DNA of 63,285 nt from contig NZ_JAKILG010000026.1 of assembly GCF_023283765.1 (NCBI RefSeq), forward strand, positions 1-63,285, read 5' to 3'. Below, one piece after another: positions 26,493-36,411 of this stretch (its first letter is position 1; every line of letters begins with the position of its first letter). Both the position numbers and the translations under genes were made by a program. The stretch comes from Shewanella profunda (GTDB lineage Bacteria > Pseudomonadota > Gammaproteobacteria > Enterobacterales > Shewanellaceae). The notes under the pieces were generated by a model that saw only the letters and a list, made by a program, of their open reading frames with translations, was not told the DNA's origin and did not search any database.

Positions 26493-28328
26493 ATGAAGTC
26501 AAAGTTGGATAAAGCCCTGTCCTTGGTTGCCTTAGGTGTCCTTGGTGTATTGAACAGTGCCCATGCTGCACCTGTCTATGAAATTGTAAATATTGATAAT
26601 TATGATCTACTAGGTACGCTTGAAGGCACTCGTAACGGGTATGCGTTAGGTGTGAATGCTAATGATGAATTAGTCGGTATTTCAAAGGGTAAGAAAAAAC
26701 TCAACACTACCGATGTGGACGGTGGAGTGATTGATGTTGAAGATGGTATCGCACCAGAGGAAACCATCACTTATTCCATCACTACAGCAATAGTTGCCAA
26801 CAACTTTGCCTTTATAGCTAAGGAAAACGACGATACATCTAATCCTTGGTTACCCACTTTTGATAGTATAAATGGCACAACTCCACCGCGTGATACTACT
26901 GTGACTAATTCAGTTGATACCTTTTATTATGGTATTAGCGATTCGGGTATCAAAGTAGGCAGCATGACCGCTCCTGAGAAAAAGGTTGAGAATACTGCAA
27001 CTACCGATGCTACTGATGATTATTGGTATTACCGCGACTATGAATCCCGTGGTGTGGCTAAATCCAGTGATGCTGAAATACCGCTTCTTCCCCCTTATAC
27101 CCAATACGTTAAGGATGATGAAACGGTTGAGTTGGGGGGGTGGTCGGCGGCAACGGCTATCAACAATAATAACCTCGTAGCGGGTTATGCGAGTACTGAT
27201 ATCAGTAAATATGGTAGCGATCGCGTGACTTACTGTCTAAGTACGGATAATACCTTGCCATTGGATGTATGTGTTCAACGTGAGCAATATCCCAACTCAT
27301 CTGGAACTCGCAATATTCAATATCAGACACGTGCCTATGTGTGGAAAATTGAAGATGATAATACTGCGACAGGTACAGTTTTACCTCTTGGTTTAACGCC
27401 AGCAAGCGATAACACCTTAACCTTTACGGCGCAGGCGCTTGGCTTAAACGATAATGATGTTGCTGTTGGTCGCTCCCATGTTTACCGTAATAACAACACG
27501 GACAAGTTGCGTCAAGATGCGGCATATTGGACTAAAGATACTGAAGGTAATTACCAATATCATTGGATCCCGATGAGCGATTCGATCTCAAGTTCTATCG
27601 CCTACGATATCAATGATAGTGGTATTGTTGTGGGGAGTTACCGCAGCTACATTCAAGGTTATTTACGCGATAAGTTCTTCTATTTCGATATTAATACTCC
27701 CGATGTTGGCTATGTAACTCCAAATGATTTTGCGACTACTACTACAGATTTATCCAGTAAGCCAAAAGATATCAACAATCAGGGCCAAGTAGTTGGTTAT
27801 ATTGAAACAACCTATGATAAAGAAAAGCCACGTCCTAAGGCGGGGTTCTTGTATGAAAAGTCAACGGGTGAGTTTAGCAACCTTAATACGTTACTGACCT
27901 GTGAATCTAAGGGATTTGAGAAAGATGATCAGGGTAACTGGAGTCGCCATCAGGTCGAAGTTCAGGATGGTTCTGGGAAAACGCTGACATACAATACGGA
28001 TATTCTAGTAGTCGAAGCCACTAGCATTAATGAAGAGGGGACTATTGTCGGTACCGCCTTTATTCGTAAGCCTTCGTACCAGTTCGATGACGATGGTAAT
28101 GTCGTGATTGGTGAAAACGGGTTACCTTTATTCGAGTTAAGTGGCAGCGGAGAACCTGTTACTGCTTATATTCCTCGTATGGTTGTGCTTAAGCCTGCAA
28201 CCAATGGCGAAGCTTGTACCGTGGATGATGATAGTACTGATACGGGCAACTACGAGCGTGAGGGGGCGGCGTCCTTAGCTTGGCTGTTTGCGTTACCATT
28301 GATTTGGTTCCGTCGTCGAATTCGCTAA
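26493..28328 (+). CDS. DUF3466 surface protein with C-terminal sorting-like tail
   Basis: About 611 residues. A signal peptide (cleavage near AHA-AP at ~26) is followed by a long domain with repeated short units of the type GI.DSGI.VGS / INNNNLVAGYA / INDSGIVVGSY / INNQGQVVGYI / INEEGTIVGTA, a beta-propeller-like repeat series. The C-terminus (GAASLAWLFALPLIWFRRRIR) combines a small-residue patch, a membrane helix and an Arg cluster, which is the layout of GlyGly-CTERM proteins processed by rhombosortase. So it is probably exported to the cell surface. A start at 26478 is open, but GGGAAT favours 26493. Function unknown. Confidence 0.82.
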   Translation: MKSKLDKALSLVALGVLGVLNSAHAAPVYEIVNIDNYDLLGTLEGTRNGYALGVNANDELVGISKGKKKLNTTDVDGGVIDVEDGIAPEETITYSITTAIVANNFAFIAKENDDTSNPWLPTFDSINGTTPPRDTTVTNSVDTFYYGISDSGIKVGSMTAPEKKVENTATTDATDDYWYYRDYESRGVAKSSDAEIPLLPPYTQYVKDDETVELGGWSAATAINNNNLVAGYASTDISKYGSDRVTYCLSTDNTLPLDVCVQREQYPNSSGTRNIQYQTRAYVWKIEDDNTATGTVLPLGLTPASDNTLTFTAQALGLNDNDVAVGRSHVYRNNNTDKLRQDAAYWTKDTEGNYQYHWIPMSDSISSSIAYDINDSGIVVGSYRSYIQGYLRDKFFYFDINTPDVGYVTPNDFATTTTDLSSKPKDINNQGQVVGYIETTYDKEKPRPKAGFLYEKSTGEFSNLNTLLTCESKGFEKDDQGNWSRHQVEVQDGSGKTLTYNTDILVVEATSINEEGTIVGTAFIRKPSYQFDDDGNVVIGENGLPLFELSGSGEPVTAYIPRMVVLKPATNGEACTVDDDSTDTGNYEREGAASLAWLFALPLIWFRRRIR

Positions 28329-28350
28329 TTTTTAAGCTTGAATTCAGACT

Positions 28351-28384
28351 AAAAAAATCGAGGCAAAATGCCTCGATTTTTTTT
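28351..28384. terminator. Terminator after the DUF3466 gene
   Basis: AAAAAATCGAGGC and GCCTCGATTTTTT form a perfect stem around AAAAT with an 8-base T run. Confidence 0.9.
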
Positions 28385-28515
28385 AACTAGGATCTCAATA
28401 GTTTAAAAAATAGTCGATATAATGAGCAATTTTTTGATTGATCTTGGGGACAAAAAGCACTATTTCTATGGGTGAAGCTTTTGCTTCTATTTCACGTAGA
28501 ACAGAGGACGCTTGC

Positions 28516-28692
28516 ATGAAAAGACAAAAACGAGATCGTTTAGACAGAGCTTTTTCAAAAGGATTCCAAGCTGGTGTTGGTGGGCGCTCTAAGGAGCTCT
28601 GTCCTTATGCAAATCTTGATTCGCGATCGCAGTGGTTAGGCGGTTGGCGTGAAGGTGTGGATGGCCGAGTTAATGGGCTATTTAATAAATAA
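28516..28692 (+). CDS. rmf: Ribosome modulation factor
   Basis: A 58-residue basic protein that joins 70S ribosomes into inactive 100S dimers in slow growth. MKRQKRDRLDRAFSKGF, the GRSKELCPY block and WLGGWREG are the family's conserved blocks. The frame runs back to 28438, but the start is set at 28516 by AGAGGA seven bases ahead and by homology. As in E. coli it faces fabA-lonH. Confidence 0.95.
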   Translation: MKRQKRDRLDRAFSKGFQAGVGGRSKELCPYANLDSRSQWLGGWREGVDGRVNGLFNK

Positions 28693-28747
28693 CTGAGTTT
28701 AACTCGTTAATTAAATAGCCCAGAACAAACGAAGTAATGCAGCACAT

Positions 28748-28771
28748 TGCCCTCAGATGAGGGCATTTTTA
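28748..28771. terminator. Terminator between rmf and fabA
   Basis: TGCCCTC-AGAT-GAGGGCA followed by TTTTT; lies between the convergent rmf and fabA genes. Confidence 0.85.
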
Positions 28772-28799
28772 TACCTACAATAAATGCAGTAAAAGATAA

Positions 28800-29315
28800 C
28801 TAGAAGGTTGATGTATCACTAAATACACCGACTTTCAGATCGGTTGCACTGTAGATTTGGCGGCCATCAACTTCGAGAATGGCATCGGCAATTCCCATTA
28901 CTAGTTTACGGTGGATCGTGCGTTTGATATTCAGTTTATAGGTAACCTTTTTCGCACCGGGTAGCACTTGGCCGGTAAATTTAACTTCACCAACACCCAG
29001 TGCACGGCCTTTACCTTCTGCGCCTTCCCAACCTAAGTAAAAGCCCACTAACTGCCACATGGCATCGAGACCTAAACAACCGGGCATCACGGGATCGCTA
29101 ACGAAATGACAGCCAAAAAACCATAGTTCTGGATTAATATCGAGTTCAGCGACAATTTCACCTTTTCCAAACTCGCCACCATTTTCATTGATAGTGACGA
29201 TTCTATCGATCATCAGCATATTATCAATTGGGAGGCGAGGGGAGTTTGGACCAAATAATTTCCCATGGCCACACGCGATGAGTTCTTCTTTATTGAAACT
29301 GTTTGCTTTATTCAT
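28800..29315 (-). CDS. fabA: 3-hydroxydecanoyl-ACP dehydratase/isomerase FabA
   Basis: A 171-residue hot-dog-fold enzyme that dehydrates 3-hydroxydecanoyl-ACP and isomerises the trans-2 to the cis-3 product, the entry to unsaturated fatty acids. The active site is [23 protein letters not shown]: His at about 70 and Asp at about 84. The start [12 protein letters not shown] at 29315 matches E. coli FabA in length; the upstream extension of the frame is not used. It follows lonH by 74 bases. Confidence 0.95.
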   Translation of the reverse strand: MNKANSFNKEELIACGHGKLFGPNSPRLPIDNMLMIDRIVTINENGGEFGKGEIVAELDINPELWFFGCHFVSDPVMPGCLGLDAMWQLVGFYLGWEGAEGKGRALGVGEVKFTGQVLPGAKKVTYKLNIKRTIHRKLVMGIADAILEVDGRQIYSATDLKVGVFSDTSTF

Positions 29316-29389
29316 TATTTTACTACTCCAGCAATAAGAGCCGCCAAGATTAGCGAACACGTGTAAGCTAAACAACTCCGATCAGCTAA

Positions 29390-31123
29390 TTAGCGGCGAA
29401 ATAATCCCAATTTTGCGAGTAACCTCGTTATTATGCCAATTTCCTCATCCCCATTCCCAGCAAGCTTATCAAGTCTTTCCTGCACTAAGCCATATAAAGA
29501 ATCATGTGGAAAATCATTATCTTCATCGGCAACGCCCGCGGGCATCTGCATCAGTAGCTCAACGGCCTCATCCATATGCTCAATAGCGTGGATATGGAAT
29601 AGACCTTTGCCTACAGCTGTTATCACTTTTGGCGCGAGATTAAGTTGTAAAATATTCGACCTAGGCATGATAACACCTTGTTCACCCGTTAAGCCTCGGC
29701 GTTCGCATAAATTAAAGAAACCTTCGATTTTCTCATTAATCCCACCAATCGCTTGCACATTACCGAACTGATCGAGGGCACCAGTAATGGCTAAAGATTG
29801 AATAATGGGCTGCTCGGCAATTGCTGACATAAGGCAGCAATATTCAGCTAGCGAGGCACTATCACCATCGATTTCTTGATAGGATTGCTCAAATACAATA
29901 TTGGCATTTAGGTGCAATGGCGCATCTCGTCCAAAGATGCGATATAAACAGGCCGATAGGATCATCATTCCTTTGGCATGAATATTCCCACCAAGTTCAG
30001 ATTTTCTTTCTATATCTGCAACCTCACCATCACCATAGTGTACCGATGCCGTAATACGCGCTGGTTCCCCATAGCAATAATCAATGGCATCAATCACTGT
30101 TAGGCCGTTTATTTGTCCTACCATAGCTCCCGTTGTTGGCAGATTTATGAAATTGTCATCAAAACTCTGACCTGAAAATTCTTCGGAGCTGTTGTGACGG
30201 TAATTAGCTTGGGATAGGGCATATTCAATGCCGCTAGCGTTGATGCTAGGTTTACCTCGGTAGGCTTTGGCTTGTGCCATCAATTGCGCAAAATCGAGCA
30301 TAGATAAACTTAGACGACGTTGATGCTCTGTTAAGCGTGCGCTATAACGAAACAGTGGAGCTAGGGTTGACTGCTCTAATGTCACATCGACACTTTGTGC
30401 TACGGCTTGTAACCATGCTGCGTATTGTGATTCTTTATAGCGCGTTAGATCTATTTCACTGGCGAGTTCTGCTAGTAGGGTAAAATGCCGTTGAAATTGC
30501 CAGTCCTCCGAACGCACTTGACTATAAATCATCCCTGCGCCTACCAGCACTATTTTACAATTTAGTGGTATTGGGCTTAAGGTGCTGCTAATTTGATACT
30601 CTTTTTGTGTGAGGATTTGCATCACTAAATCCCACAAGTTCTCACGTTTCCACAATGATTCTGCACAAATAAACAGGTAATGACATTGGGCAAGGGCACC
30701 CGCTTGATATTTACTGCTATTACCTGATTGCACCATTCTTCCGAGTAAATCGACTCGGCGAATATTGCCGCTTAAGTAACGATAAGTGACATTCTTTTCT
30801 GCAATGCAACCTTGGTTGTCTAATGGTTGCTCATTTTGCCACTGAAATTGTATCGCTTTATCTATCGGCCGAGTTGCAACAAGGTAAGCTGCGGACATAG
30901 GAGCTAAGGTATCCATCAGCGCGCGCATCATTAAATGGCGATCAATACCGGGGAAATCTGCAAGATAAAGCTGTTGTTCTGCTATGGCATTGTGCAACTT
31001 GAAGGCATCAACTGCGCGTTCTTGCCCTAAGAGTAAGGCGCTTAAATTGGCAGCCGATTGAGATAGGGTTGGCAGGCTAAATTCAGGTGCGAGTGAGGAA
31101 GTCGATATCAAGAGTGAATTCAT
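29390..31123 (-). CDS. lonH: Lon-family protease LonH (YcbZ-like)
   Basis: A 577-residue protein of the YcbZ/LonH group. The C-terminal S16 proteolytic domain has the catalytic Ser in DGDSASLAEY (~424) and Lys in GGINEKIEGFF (~467), preceded by the conserved ERKSELGGNIHAKGMM. The N-terminal half occupies the AAA+ position, but no Walker A (GxxGxGKT) is visible, so it is degenerate as in E. coli YcbZ; ATP-driven unfolding is doubtful. It is encoded upstream of fabA in the same direction, as in E. coli. Confidence 0.9.
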   Translation of the reverse strand: MNSLLISTSSLAPEFSLPTLSQSAANLSALLLGQERAVDAFKLHNAIAEQQLYLADFPGIDRHLMMRALMDTLAPMSAAYLVATRPIDKAIQFQWQNEQPLDNQGCIAEKNVTYRYLSGNIRRVDLLGRMVQSGNSSKYQAGALAQCHYLFICAESLWKRENLWDLVMQILTQKEYQISSTLSPIPLNCKIVLVGAGMIYSQVRSEDWQFQRHFTLLAELASEIDLTRYKESQYAAWLQAVAQSVDVTLEQSTLAPLFRYSARLTEHQRRLSLSMLDFAQLMAQAKAYRGKPSINASGIEYALSQANYRHNSSEEFSGQSFDDNFINLPTTGAMVGQINGLTVIDAIDYCYGEPARITASVHYGDGEVADIERKSELGGNIHAKGMMILSACLYRIFGRDAPLHLNANIVFEQSYQEIDGDSASLAEYCCLMSAIAEQPIIQSLAITGALDQFGNVQAIGGINEKIEGFFNLCERRGLTGEQGVIMPRSNILQLNLAPKVITAVGKGLFHIHAIEHMDEAVELLMQMPAGVADEDNDFPHDSLYGLVQERLDKLAGNGDEEIGIITRLLAKLGLFRR

Positions 31124-31344
31124 ATAAGCATTTACCGTGAAAAGTTACAGTGATTTTACCATACCAAGACAACAAATCTCTCACTGTATAGGTATTTTTG
31201 CGCGTGTTTGTCTTTTAATTGATTAAAATCTACCGAGTATTCGTCTGAAAAAACATCGAGCTGAACATAAGATGAGCATTTGGCGCAATAATAAGAAATT
31301 GAGGTTTACAATGTGTGGGGATGCTTATATTATTTGCGGCGTTC

Positions 31345-31435
31345 GGAGGGGTGGCAGAGTGGTTTAATGCACCGGTCTTGAAAACCGGCGTGGGTTTATA
31401 GCCCACCCAGGGTTCAAATCCCTGCTCCTCCGCCA
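31345..31435 (+). tRNA. tRNA-Ser (TGA), copy 1
   Basis: A 91-nt class II tRNA with a long variable arm (GTGGGTTTATAGCCCAC) and encoded CCA. The anticodon loop CTTGAAA gives anticodon TGA. Confidence 0.96.
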
Positions 31436-31445
31436 TATTAAGTCA

Positions 31446-31478
31446 AAACGCCGCTAAGCAATGAGCGGCGTTTTGCAT
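31446..31478 (+). terminator. Terminator after tRNA-Ser copy 1
   Basis: AAAACGCCGCTA...TGAGCGGCGTTTT stem followed by GCATTTTG. The same hairpin recurs after copy 2 (31768-31800) and twice more in the degenerate region after it. Confidence 0.85.
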
Positions 31479-31666
31479 TTTGTTCATTTGAAACTTTACG
31501 GTTTTATGTCTTCTCCATAAAATTTAACCGACAAAACTAAGGCGTATAGTTGTTCTCAACATGTCGATCATTTTTAGCAGGGTGCACATGAAATCGTCAA
31601 TCAATACATTTATCAATAAATTTAAGTTTACAGCGACATAAGAGATCGCTATTATCTCACTCGTTC

Positions 31667-31757
31667 GGAGGGGTGGCAGAGTGGTTTAATGCACCGGTCT
31701 TGAAAACCGGCGTGGGTTTATAGCCCACCCAGGGTTCAAATCCCTGCTCCTCCGCCA
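31667..31757 (+). tRNA. tRNA-Ser (TGA), copy 2
   Basis: Identical in sequence to copy 1 over all 91 nt, including CCA and the bases that follow, so this is a recent or gene-converted duplication. Confidence 0.96.
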
Positions 31758-31767
31758 TATTAAGTCA

Positions 31768-31800
31768 AAACGCCGCTAAGCAATTAGCGGCGTTTTGCAT
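31768..31800 (+). terminator. Terminator after tRNA-Ser copy 2
   Basis: AAAACGCCGCTAAG...TTAGCGGCGTTTT hairpin, a near-exact copy of the terminator after copy 1. Confidence 0.85.
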
Positions 31801-32060
31801 TTATACAGTTTGAACCCTTGGGTTCCTGATTTGAAGCGCAGCTCCTGCGCCGTATTCTACGGGAAAGGTCATCATGATGGCCTTTTTTGTTTTTTTGGGA
31901 ATGAACCCTAGGTTCCTCATTCTAAGCTCAGCTCCTCGCCATATTAAGTCAAAACGCCGTTAAGTAATTAGCGGCGTTTTGCATTTATACAGCTTGAACC
32001 CTTGGGTTCCTGATTTGAAGCGCAGCTCCTGCCATATTTAGTCAAAACGCCGCTAAAAAC
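31801..32060 (+). repeat. Degenerate remnants of tRNA-Ser 3' ends and their terminators
   Basis: Blocks resembling the tRNA-Ser 3' end plus its terminator recur: AGCTCCTGCGCC (~31841), CAGCTCCTCGCCATATTAAG (~31930) followed by AAAACGCCGTTAAG...TTAGCGGCGTTTT (~31953-31984), and CAGCTCCTGCCATATTTAG (~32024) with half of another terminator. Another hairpin, GGTCATCATGATGGCC + T6, is at about 31867-31888. None contains a full tRNA. Confidence 0.7.
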
Positions 32061-32475
32061 GAGTGAGTTTTGACATCTAGACTAGACGTTGCCCGCTGTT
32101 CTAAGTACCACTACAACCACTACAGCAGCATTTAAGGCAAAACGACACTTATGTTTTATTGCTTGGTTTTGATATGAGGTTTTGGTTACTGTGATAACGG
32201 ATCCTAGGGTTTAGTCGCTTGATAGGATTATTTATTTTTTCTCTGCAACTTTAGTTTAAAGTTTGCGATAGACATTACTGCTTCGTTTTTAAACGTATTT
32301 TATTAGTATGTCATTCTCGAATCGTTCCTTTAAATATCATCTAGTTAACAATATTCATTTTATGCTTTGCGAAACGGGGTTGTTGGGCTAAATTAGCCAT
32401 ATGAACTCGTTATCCGTTTAGTTTTTATTTTTTTAGTGGACGGATAGGGCGGTAAAATAGAAAAGGTGGATTAAG
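32061..32475. other. Upstream region of uvrY
   Basis: About 415 bp, A/T-rich, without a supported gene. It presumably contains the uvrY promoter; I see no confident regulatory site. Confidence 0.5.
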
Positions 32476-33120
32476 TTGATATCGATATATTTAGTTGACG
32501 ATCATGAGCTTGTGAGAACTGGGATCCGCCGTATCTTAGAGGATGAACGTGGGATTAAAGTGATAGGTGAAGCCCCTGATGGTGAAACCGCGGTGCAGTG
32601 GTCTCGCCAAAATGAAGCCGATGTGATCTTGATGGATATGAATATGCCTGGGATGGGTGGGCTAGAGGCTACTCGGAAAATTCTTCGTTATCAACCACAT
32701 GCAAGAATTATTGTGTTAACTGTTCACACAGAAGATCCGTTCCCAAGTAAAGTGATGCAGGCGGGAGCTTCGGGGTATCTCACAAAAGGGGCTACTCCAC
32801 CTGAAGTATTGCAAGCGATACGTCAGGTCTCTCGCGGACAACGTTATTTGTCCCCAGAAATTGCTCAACAGATGGCGCTGAGTCAGTTTAATCCTGCCGA
32901 TGAAAACCCGTTTAAGTCTTTGTCCGAGCGTGAATTGCAGATCATGCTGATGATCACCAATGGTGAGAAGGTCAACGATATTTCTGAACAATTAAATCTC
33001 AGCCCCAAAACGGTAAATAGCTACCGTTACCGTTTGTTTGCCAAACTTGGGATCAGTGGTGACGTTGAACTTACCCGCTTAGCGATTCGTTATAAAATGT
33101 TGGATGCTGGCCATTTTTAA
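32476..33120 (+). CDS. uvrY: Response regulator UvrY (GacA family)
   Basis: A 214-residue NarL/FixJ-type regulator, partner of the BarA sensor, which activates the CsrB-type RNAs and so relieves CsrA repression. The receiver domain has DD (9-10), the phosphorylated Asp in VILMDMNMPGMGG (~54), the Thr/Ser in IVLTVHT and the Lys in YLTKGA. The C-terminal LuxR-type helix-turn-helix is at ~148-205 (LSERELQIM...LSPKTVNSYRYRLFAKLGI). The start is TTG with AAGGTGGA ahead of it, aligning with E. coli UvrY. It precedes uvrC as in E. coli. Confidence 0.94.
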   Translation: MISIYLVDDHELVRTGIRRILEDERGIKVIGEAPDGETAVQWSRQNEADVILMDMNMPGMGGLEATRKILRYQPHARIIVLTVHTEDPFPSKVMQAGASGYLTKGATPPEVLQAIRQVSRGQRYLSPEIAQQMALSQFNPADENPFKSLSERELQIMLMITNGEKVNDISEQLNLSPKTVNSYRYRLFAKLGISGDVELTRLAIRYKMLDAGHF

Positions 33121-33185
33121 GCGTGTGTAGGCGATATAACGCTATGTTGTTTATGTTTAATTTTCACAAACTGTGGGTGTGAAAG

Positions 33186-35015
33186 ATGTCTAGTGGTTTT
33201 AATGCCCAAAGTTTTTTACGCACAGTTTCATCTTCATCTGGAGTTTATCGCATGTATGACGTCAAAGGTGACGTCATCTATGTGGGCAAAGCTAAGGATC
33301 TGAAAAAACGTCTCTCATCGTATTTTCGTAAAAATGTGGATAATGTTAAGACTCAAGCGTTAGTCTCGCATATTCATCATATTGATGTGACGCTGACCCA
33401 CAGCGAAACCGATGCCCTGTTGCTTGAAAACGATTACATCAAGCAATATATGCCAAAATACAATGTGTTATTACGTGATGATAAGTCTTATCCCTACATA
33501 TTATTGAGTCAGCACGAACACCCACGGCTCGCCTATCACCGAGGCCCACAGCGTGAAAAAGGCCATTATTTTGGTCCTTATCCCAATGGCGGTGCGGTAC
33601 GCGAGAGTCTGCATTTGATGCAGAAGCTATTTCCAATTCGCCAATGTGATGACCTTTATTATAAATCTCGCTCACGTCCTTGTTTGCAATATCAGCTTTC
33701 TCGTTGCAGTGCGCCCTGTGTGGGTAAAGTCAGTAATGCCGATTACGATGAGCAAGTTAAACTCGCGACTTTGTTTTTAAAGGGTAAAGATCAACAAGTG
33801 ATCAGTACCTTAGTGGCAAAGATGGAGCAGGCGGCGCAGCAGCAGGAATATGAGCAAGCTGCGCGGTTTCGCGATCAGATCATGGCGCTGCGTAGGGTGG
33901 CTGAGCAGCAAGAAGTTTCCAATAATAGAGGAGATATGGATGTTATCGGCGTGCATTATGCGTCAGGTATCGCCTGTTTCCATCTACTGTTTATCCGTGA
34001 GGGTAAAATCTTTGGTAGTCGCAGTTATTATCCTACAGTACCAGCTCAAACGGATATTGACGAAGTCCTGCGTTCCTTCTTACTGCAGTTTTATTTAAAT
34101 GCCGATATTCAACGCACTATTCCTAAAGAAGTGGTGATAAGCCACAACTTCGAAGAGTTACATGAACTAGAAGCCGCGGTTTCTGAGGCACTGGATAAAA
34201 AGTTTTCGATTAAGACTAACGTACGTGCCGATAGGGCGAGCTTTTTACGTCTGGCGGTGACCAATGCCACTAATGCGGTGATAACACGTTTATCCCATAA
34301 GAATACTGTCGAACAACGCTTTGTATTATTAGAAGAAATTCTAGAACTGAATGCACCTATACAGCGCATGGAATGTTTTGATATCAGCCACACTATGGGA
34401 GAAAGTACCGTTGCCTCCTGTGTAGTGTTCAACCGCGAAGGGCCGCATAAGGGCGAATATCGTCGCTATAATATCGACGGTATTACTCCAGGTGATGATT
34501 ATGCCGCGATGAAACAAGCCATCACTCGTCGTTTTGATAAGATAGAGACCAGTGGCAAAATCCCCGATATTCTGTTTATTGACGGTGGATTGGGACAATT
34601 ACGCATTGCTCAGAAAATAGTAGATGAAAAATTTGTCGATCTCGATAAAGCGCCGCAATTGATTGGGGTGGCTAAAGGGGAGGGCCGTAAACCTGGGCTC
34701 GAAACGTTAATCTTAGGGGATACAGAAACGAGCTTTTCCCTTGAAGGTGATTCACCCGCATTGCATCTTATTCAGCATATTCGTGATGAATCTCATCGGT
34801 TTGCGATTACAGGACATCGCAATCGTCGCCAGAAAACCCGCAATACCTCGACGTTAGAATCTATTCCTGGTATTGGTCCTAAACGTCGTAAAGCGCTCTT
34901 ACAGCATCTTGGTGGATTACAGGAGGTGAAGGGGGCGAGTGTGGCTGAATTGGTCAAAGTGCCGGGGATTAGTATAGAAATGGCACAAACCATTCATGAT
35001 GCATTGCGAGGGTGA
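33186..35015 (+). CDS. uvrC: Excinuclease ABC subunit C
   Basis: A 609-residue nuclease that makes both incisions in UvrABC nucleotide excision repair. The N-terminal GIY-YIG domain reads GVYRMYD...[13 protein letters not shown] (~17-45); cysteines at [13 protein letters not shown] may hold an iron-sulfur cluster; a UVR (UvrB-binding) motif is at ~205-240; the C-terminal RNase H-like nuclease has ECFDISH and FIDGGLGQL, and two helix-hairpin-helix motifs end the protein ([25 protein letters not shown]). Length is standard. Confidence 0.96.
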   Translation: MSSGFNAQSFLRTVSSSSGVYRMYDVKGDVIYVGKAKDLKKRLSSYFRKNVDNVKTQALVSHIHHIDVTLTHSETDALLLENDYIKQYMPKYNVLLRDDKSYPYILLSQHEHPRLAYHRGPQREKGHYFGPYPNGGAVRESLHLMQKLFPIRQCDDLYYKSRSRPCLQYQLSRCSAPCVGKVSNADYDEQVKLATLFLKGKDQQVISTLVAKMEQAAQQQEYEQAARFRDQIMALRRVAEQQEVSNNRGDMDVIGVHYASGIACFHLLFIREGKIFGSRSYYPTVPAQTDIDEVLRSFLLQFYLNADIQRTIPKEVVISHNFEELHELEAAVSEALDKKFSIKTNVRADRASFLRLAVTNATNAVITRLSHKNTVEQRFVLLEEILELNAPIQRMECFDISHTMGESTVASCVVFNREGPHKGEYRRYNIDGITPGDDYAAMKQAITRRFDKIETSGKIPDILFIDGGLGQLRIAQKIVDEKFVDLDKAPQLIGVAKGEGRKPGLETLILGDTETSFSLEGDSPALHLIQHIRDESHRFAITGHRNRRQKTRNTSTLESIPGIGPKRRKALLQHLGGLQEVKGASVAELVKVPGISIEMAQTIHDALRG

Positions 35016-35062
35016 GAAAATTAAGGCAAGATTGGCGCTGCTTTTGACTAACTGGTTTGATC

Positions 35063-35611
35063 ATGCCGTTTAACTTACCTATAGCATTAACCCTTTTCAG
35101 GCTTTTTTTACTGCCTATCTTTGTGGTGTTGTTTTACTTACCCTATAGCTGGACGCCTTTCGTTGCAGCCTTCATCTTCTGGTTGGCGGCGTTAACGGAT
35201 GCTCTCGATGGTTATGCGGCCCGTAAATTGAAGCAATTGACTCGCTTTGGCGCTTTTCTCGATCCCGTTGCTGACAAGTTAATGGTGATTACCGCGCTCG
35301 TTTTACTAGTGGATCAATACGCCAATGTTTGGCTTACTCTGCCAGCACTCTTTATGATTGGTCGTGAAATTGTGATTTCTGCCCTAAGGGAATGGATGGC
35401 CGAAATTGGTAAACGTGGCACTGTTGCTGTTTCTTGGATTGGCAAATATAAGACCGCAGCGCAAATGGTGGCAATTATTGGCTTAATCTGGCAATACAAT
35501 CCATTGATGACCAATGCTGCATTTGTGCTGTTGTATATTGCGGCAGTATTAACTTTTTGGTCAATGATGAGTTACATTTTAGCCGCTTGGAAAGATCTCA
35601 CTGCCGAGTAG
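35063..35611 (+). CDS. pgsA: CDP-diacylglycerol-glycerol-3-phosphate 3-phosphatidyltransferase
   Basis: A 182-residue inner-membrane enzyme that makes phosphatidylglycerol phosphate. The CDP-alcohol phosphotransferase motif [13 protein letters not shown]...[13 protein letters not shown] (~48-78) contains all conserved Asp, Gly and Arg residues. An in-frame TTG lies six bases earlier, but [13 protein letters not shown] aligns with E. coli PgsA (MQFNIPTLLTLFR), so ATG 35063 is the start. It follows uvrC and precedes a tRNA cluster, the same order as E. coli. Confidence 0.95.
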   Translation: MPFNLPIALTLFRLFLLPIFVVLFYLPYSWTPFVAAFIFWLAALTDALDGYAARKLKQLTRFGAFLDPVADKLMVITALVLLVDQYANVWLTLPALFMIGREIVISALREWMAEIGKRGTVAVSWIGKYKTAAQMVAIIGLIWQYNPLMTNAAFVLLYIAAVLTFWSMMSYILAAWKDLTAE

Positions 35612-35762
35612 CGCAATAAAAAATCAAACAGATTATTTAGTGTGCAAGCAGTAAGTTATCGATAACACAGCGGTTGACACTGAGTGTCAAATCGGTAGAA
35701 TGCCACCCCGTAGACAAGAGACTATGTGTAAACAAAGTATTAACGCTACTGAATATTGAAAT

Positions 35763-35838
35763 GCGACATTAGCTCAGTTGGTAGAGCGATACCTTGCCAA
35801 GGTATAGGTCATCGGTTCGAACCCGATATGTCGCTCCA
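35763..35838 (+). tRNA. tRNA-Gly (GCC)
   Basis: A 76-nt tRNA, anticodon loop TTGCCAA, encoded CCA; glyW position downstream of pgsA. Confidence 0.96.
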
Positions 35839-35877
35839 ATATTCTAAAAGCCTGACTGAAATTAAGTTAGCAATTAT

Positions 35878-35951
35878 GGCGCGATGGCAGAATGGCTATG
35901 CTGCGGATTGCAAATCCGTCGACCTCGGTTCGACTCCGGGTCGCGCCTCCA
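35878..35951 (+). tRNA. tRNA-Cys (GCA)
   Basis: A 74-nt tRNA with anticodon loop ATTGCAAA region (GCA) and encoded CCA; cysT position in the cluster. Confidence 0.96.
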
Positions 35952-35999
35952 TAGAATAAATATTAATGACACGATTCCCGTTGTTAATATCAAGAGTTT

Positions 36000-36086
36000 G
36001 CCCGAGTGGTGGAATCGGTAGACACAAGGGATTTAAAATCCCTCGCTGGTAACAGCGTGCCAGTTCAAGTCTGGCCTCGGGTACCA
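36000..36086 (+). tRNA. tRNA-Leu (TAA), copy 1
   Basis: An 87-nt class II tRNA with anticodon TAA (loop TTTAAAA) and variable arm TCGCTGGTAACAGCGTGC; CCA encoded. Preceded by a 35-bp segment repeated before copy 2. Confidence 0.96.
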
Positions 36087-36199
36087 TTATTAGTTAATAG
36101 TGGTAATGATAAGGCCTAAAATAGGTTTTATTTAAAGTAAAAAATTTATCAGAGTTAAAAATATTAATGACACGATTCCCGTTATTAATATAAGAGTTT

Positions 36200-36286
36200 G
36201 CCCGAGTGGTGGAATCGGTAGACACAAGGGATTTAAAATCCCTCGCTGGTAACAGCGTGCCAGTTCAAGTCTGGCCTCGGGTACCA
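36200..36286 (+). tRNA. tRNA-Leu (TAA), copy 2
   Basis: Identical to copy 1. The ~35 bp ahead of it (TTAATGACACGATTCCCGTT and onward) duplicate the leader of copy 1 with few changes, so the duplication unit is 200 bp. Confidence 0.96.
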
Positions 36287-36293
36287 AATACAA

Positions 36294-36321
36294 AAAGCCT
36301 CAACGAAAGTTGGGGCTTTTT
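36294..36321 (+). terminator. Terminator of the tRNA cluster
   Basis: AAGCCTCAACGAAAGTTGGGGCTTTTTT: stem AGCCTCAAC/GTTGGGGCT with a T run. Confidence 0.85.
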
Positions 36322-36411
36322 TGCATTTTAATTCCGATGATTAGCGTATTTTTAATCGATGTTCTAGACTAGATTTGACTGGCACCCTAGGCGTGCCACT
36401 TTCAATACACG

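Noticed and set aside
31230..31436. 68-codon minus-strand frame
   Set aside because: It reads antisense through tRNA-Ser copy 1.
35756..36087. Short frames on both strands downstream of pgsA
   Set aside because: They read through the tRNA-Gly, tRNA-Cys and tRNA-Leu genes.
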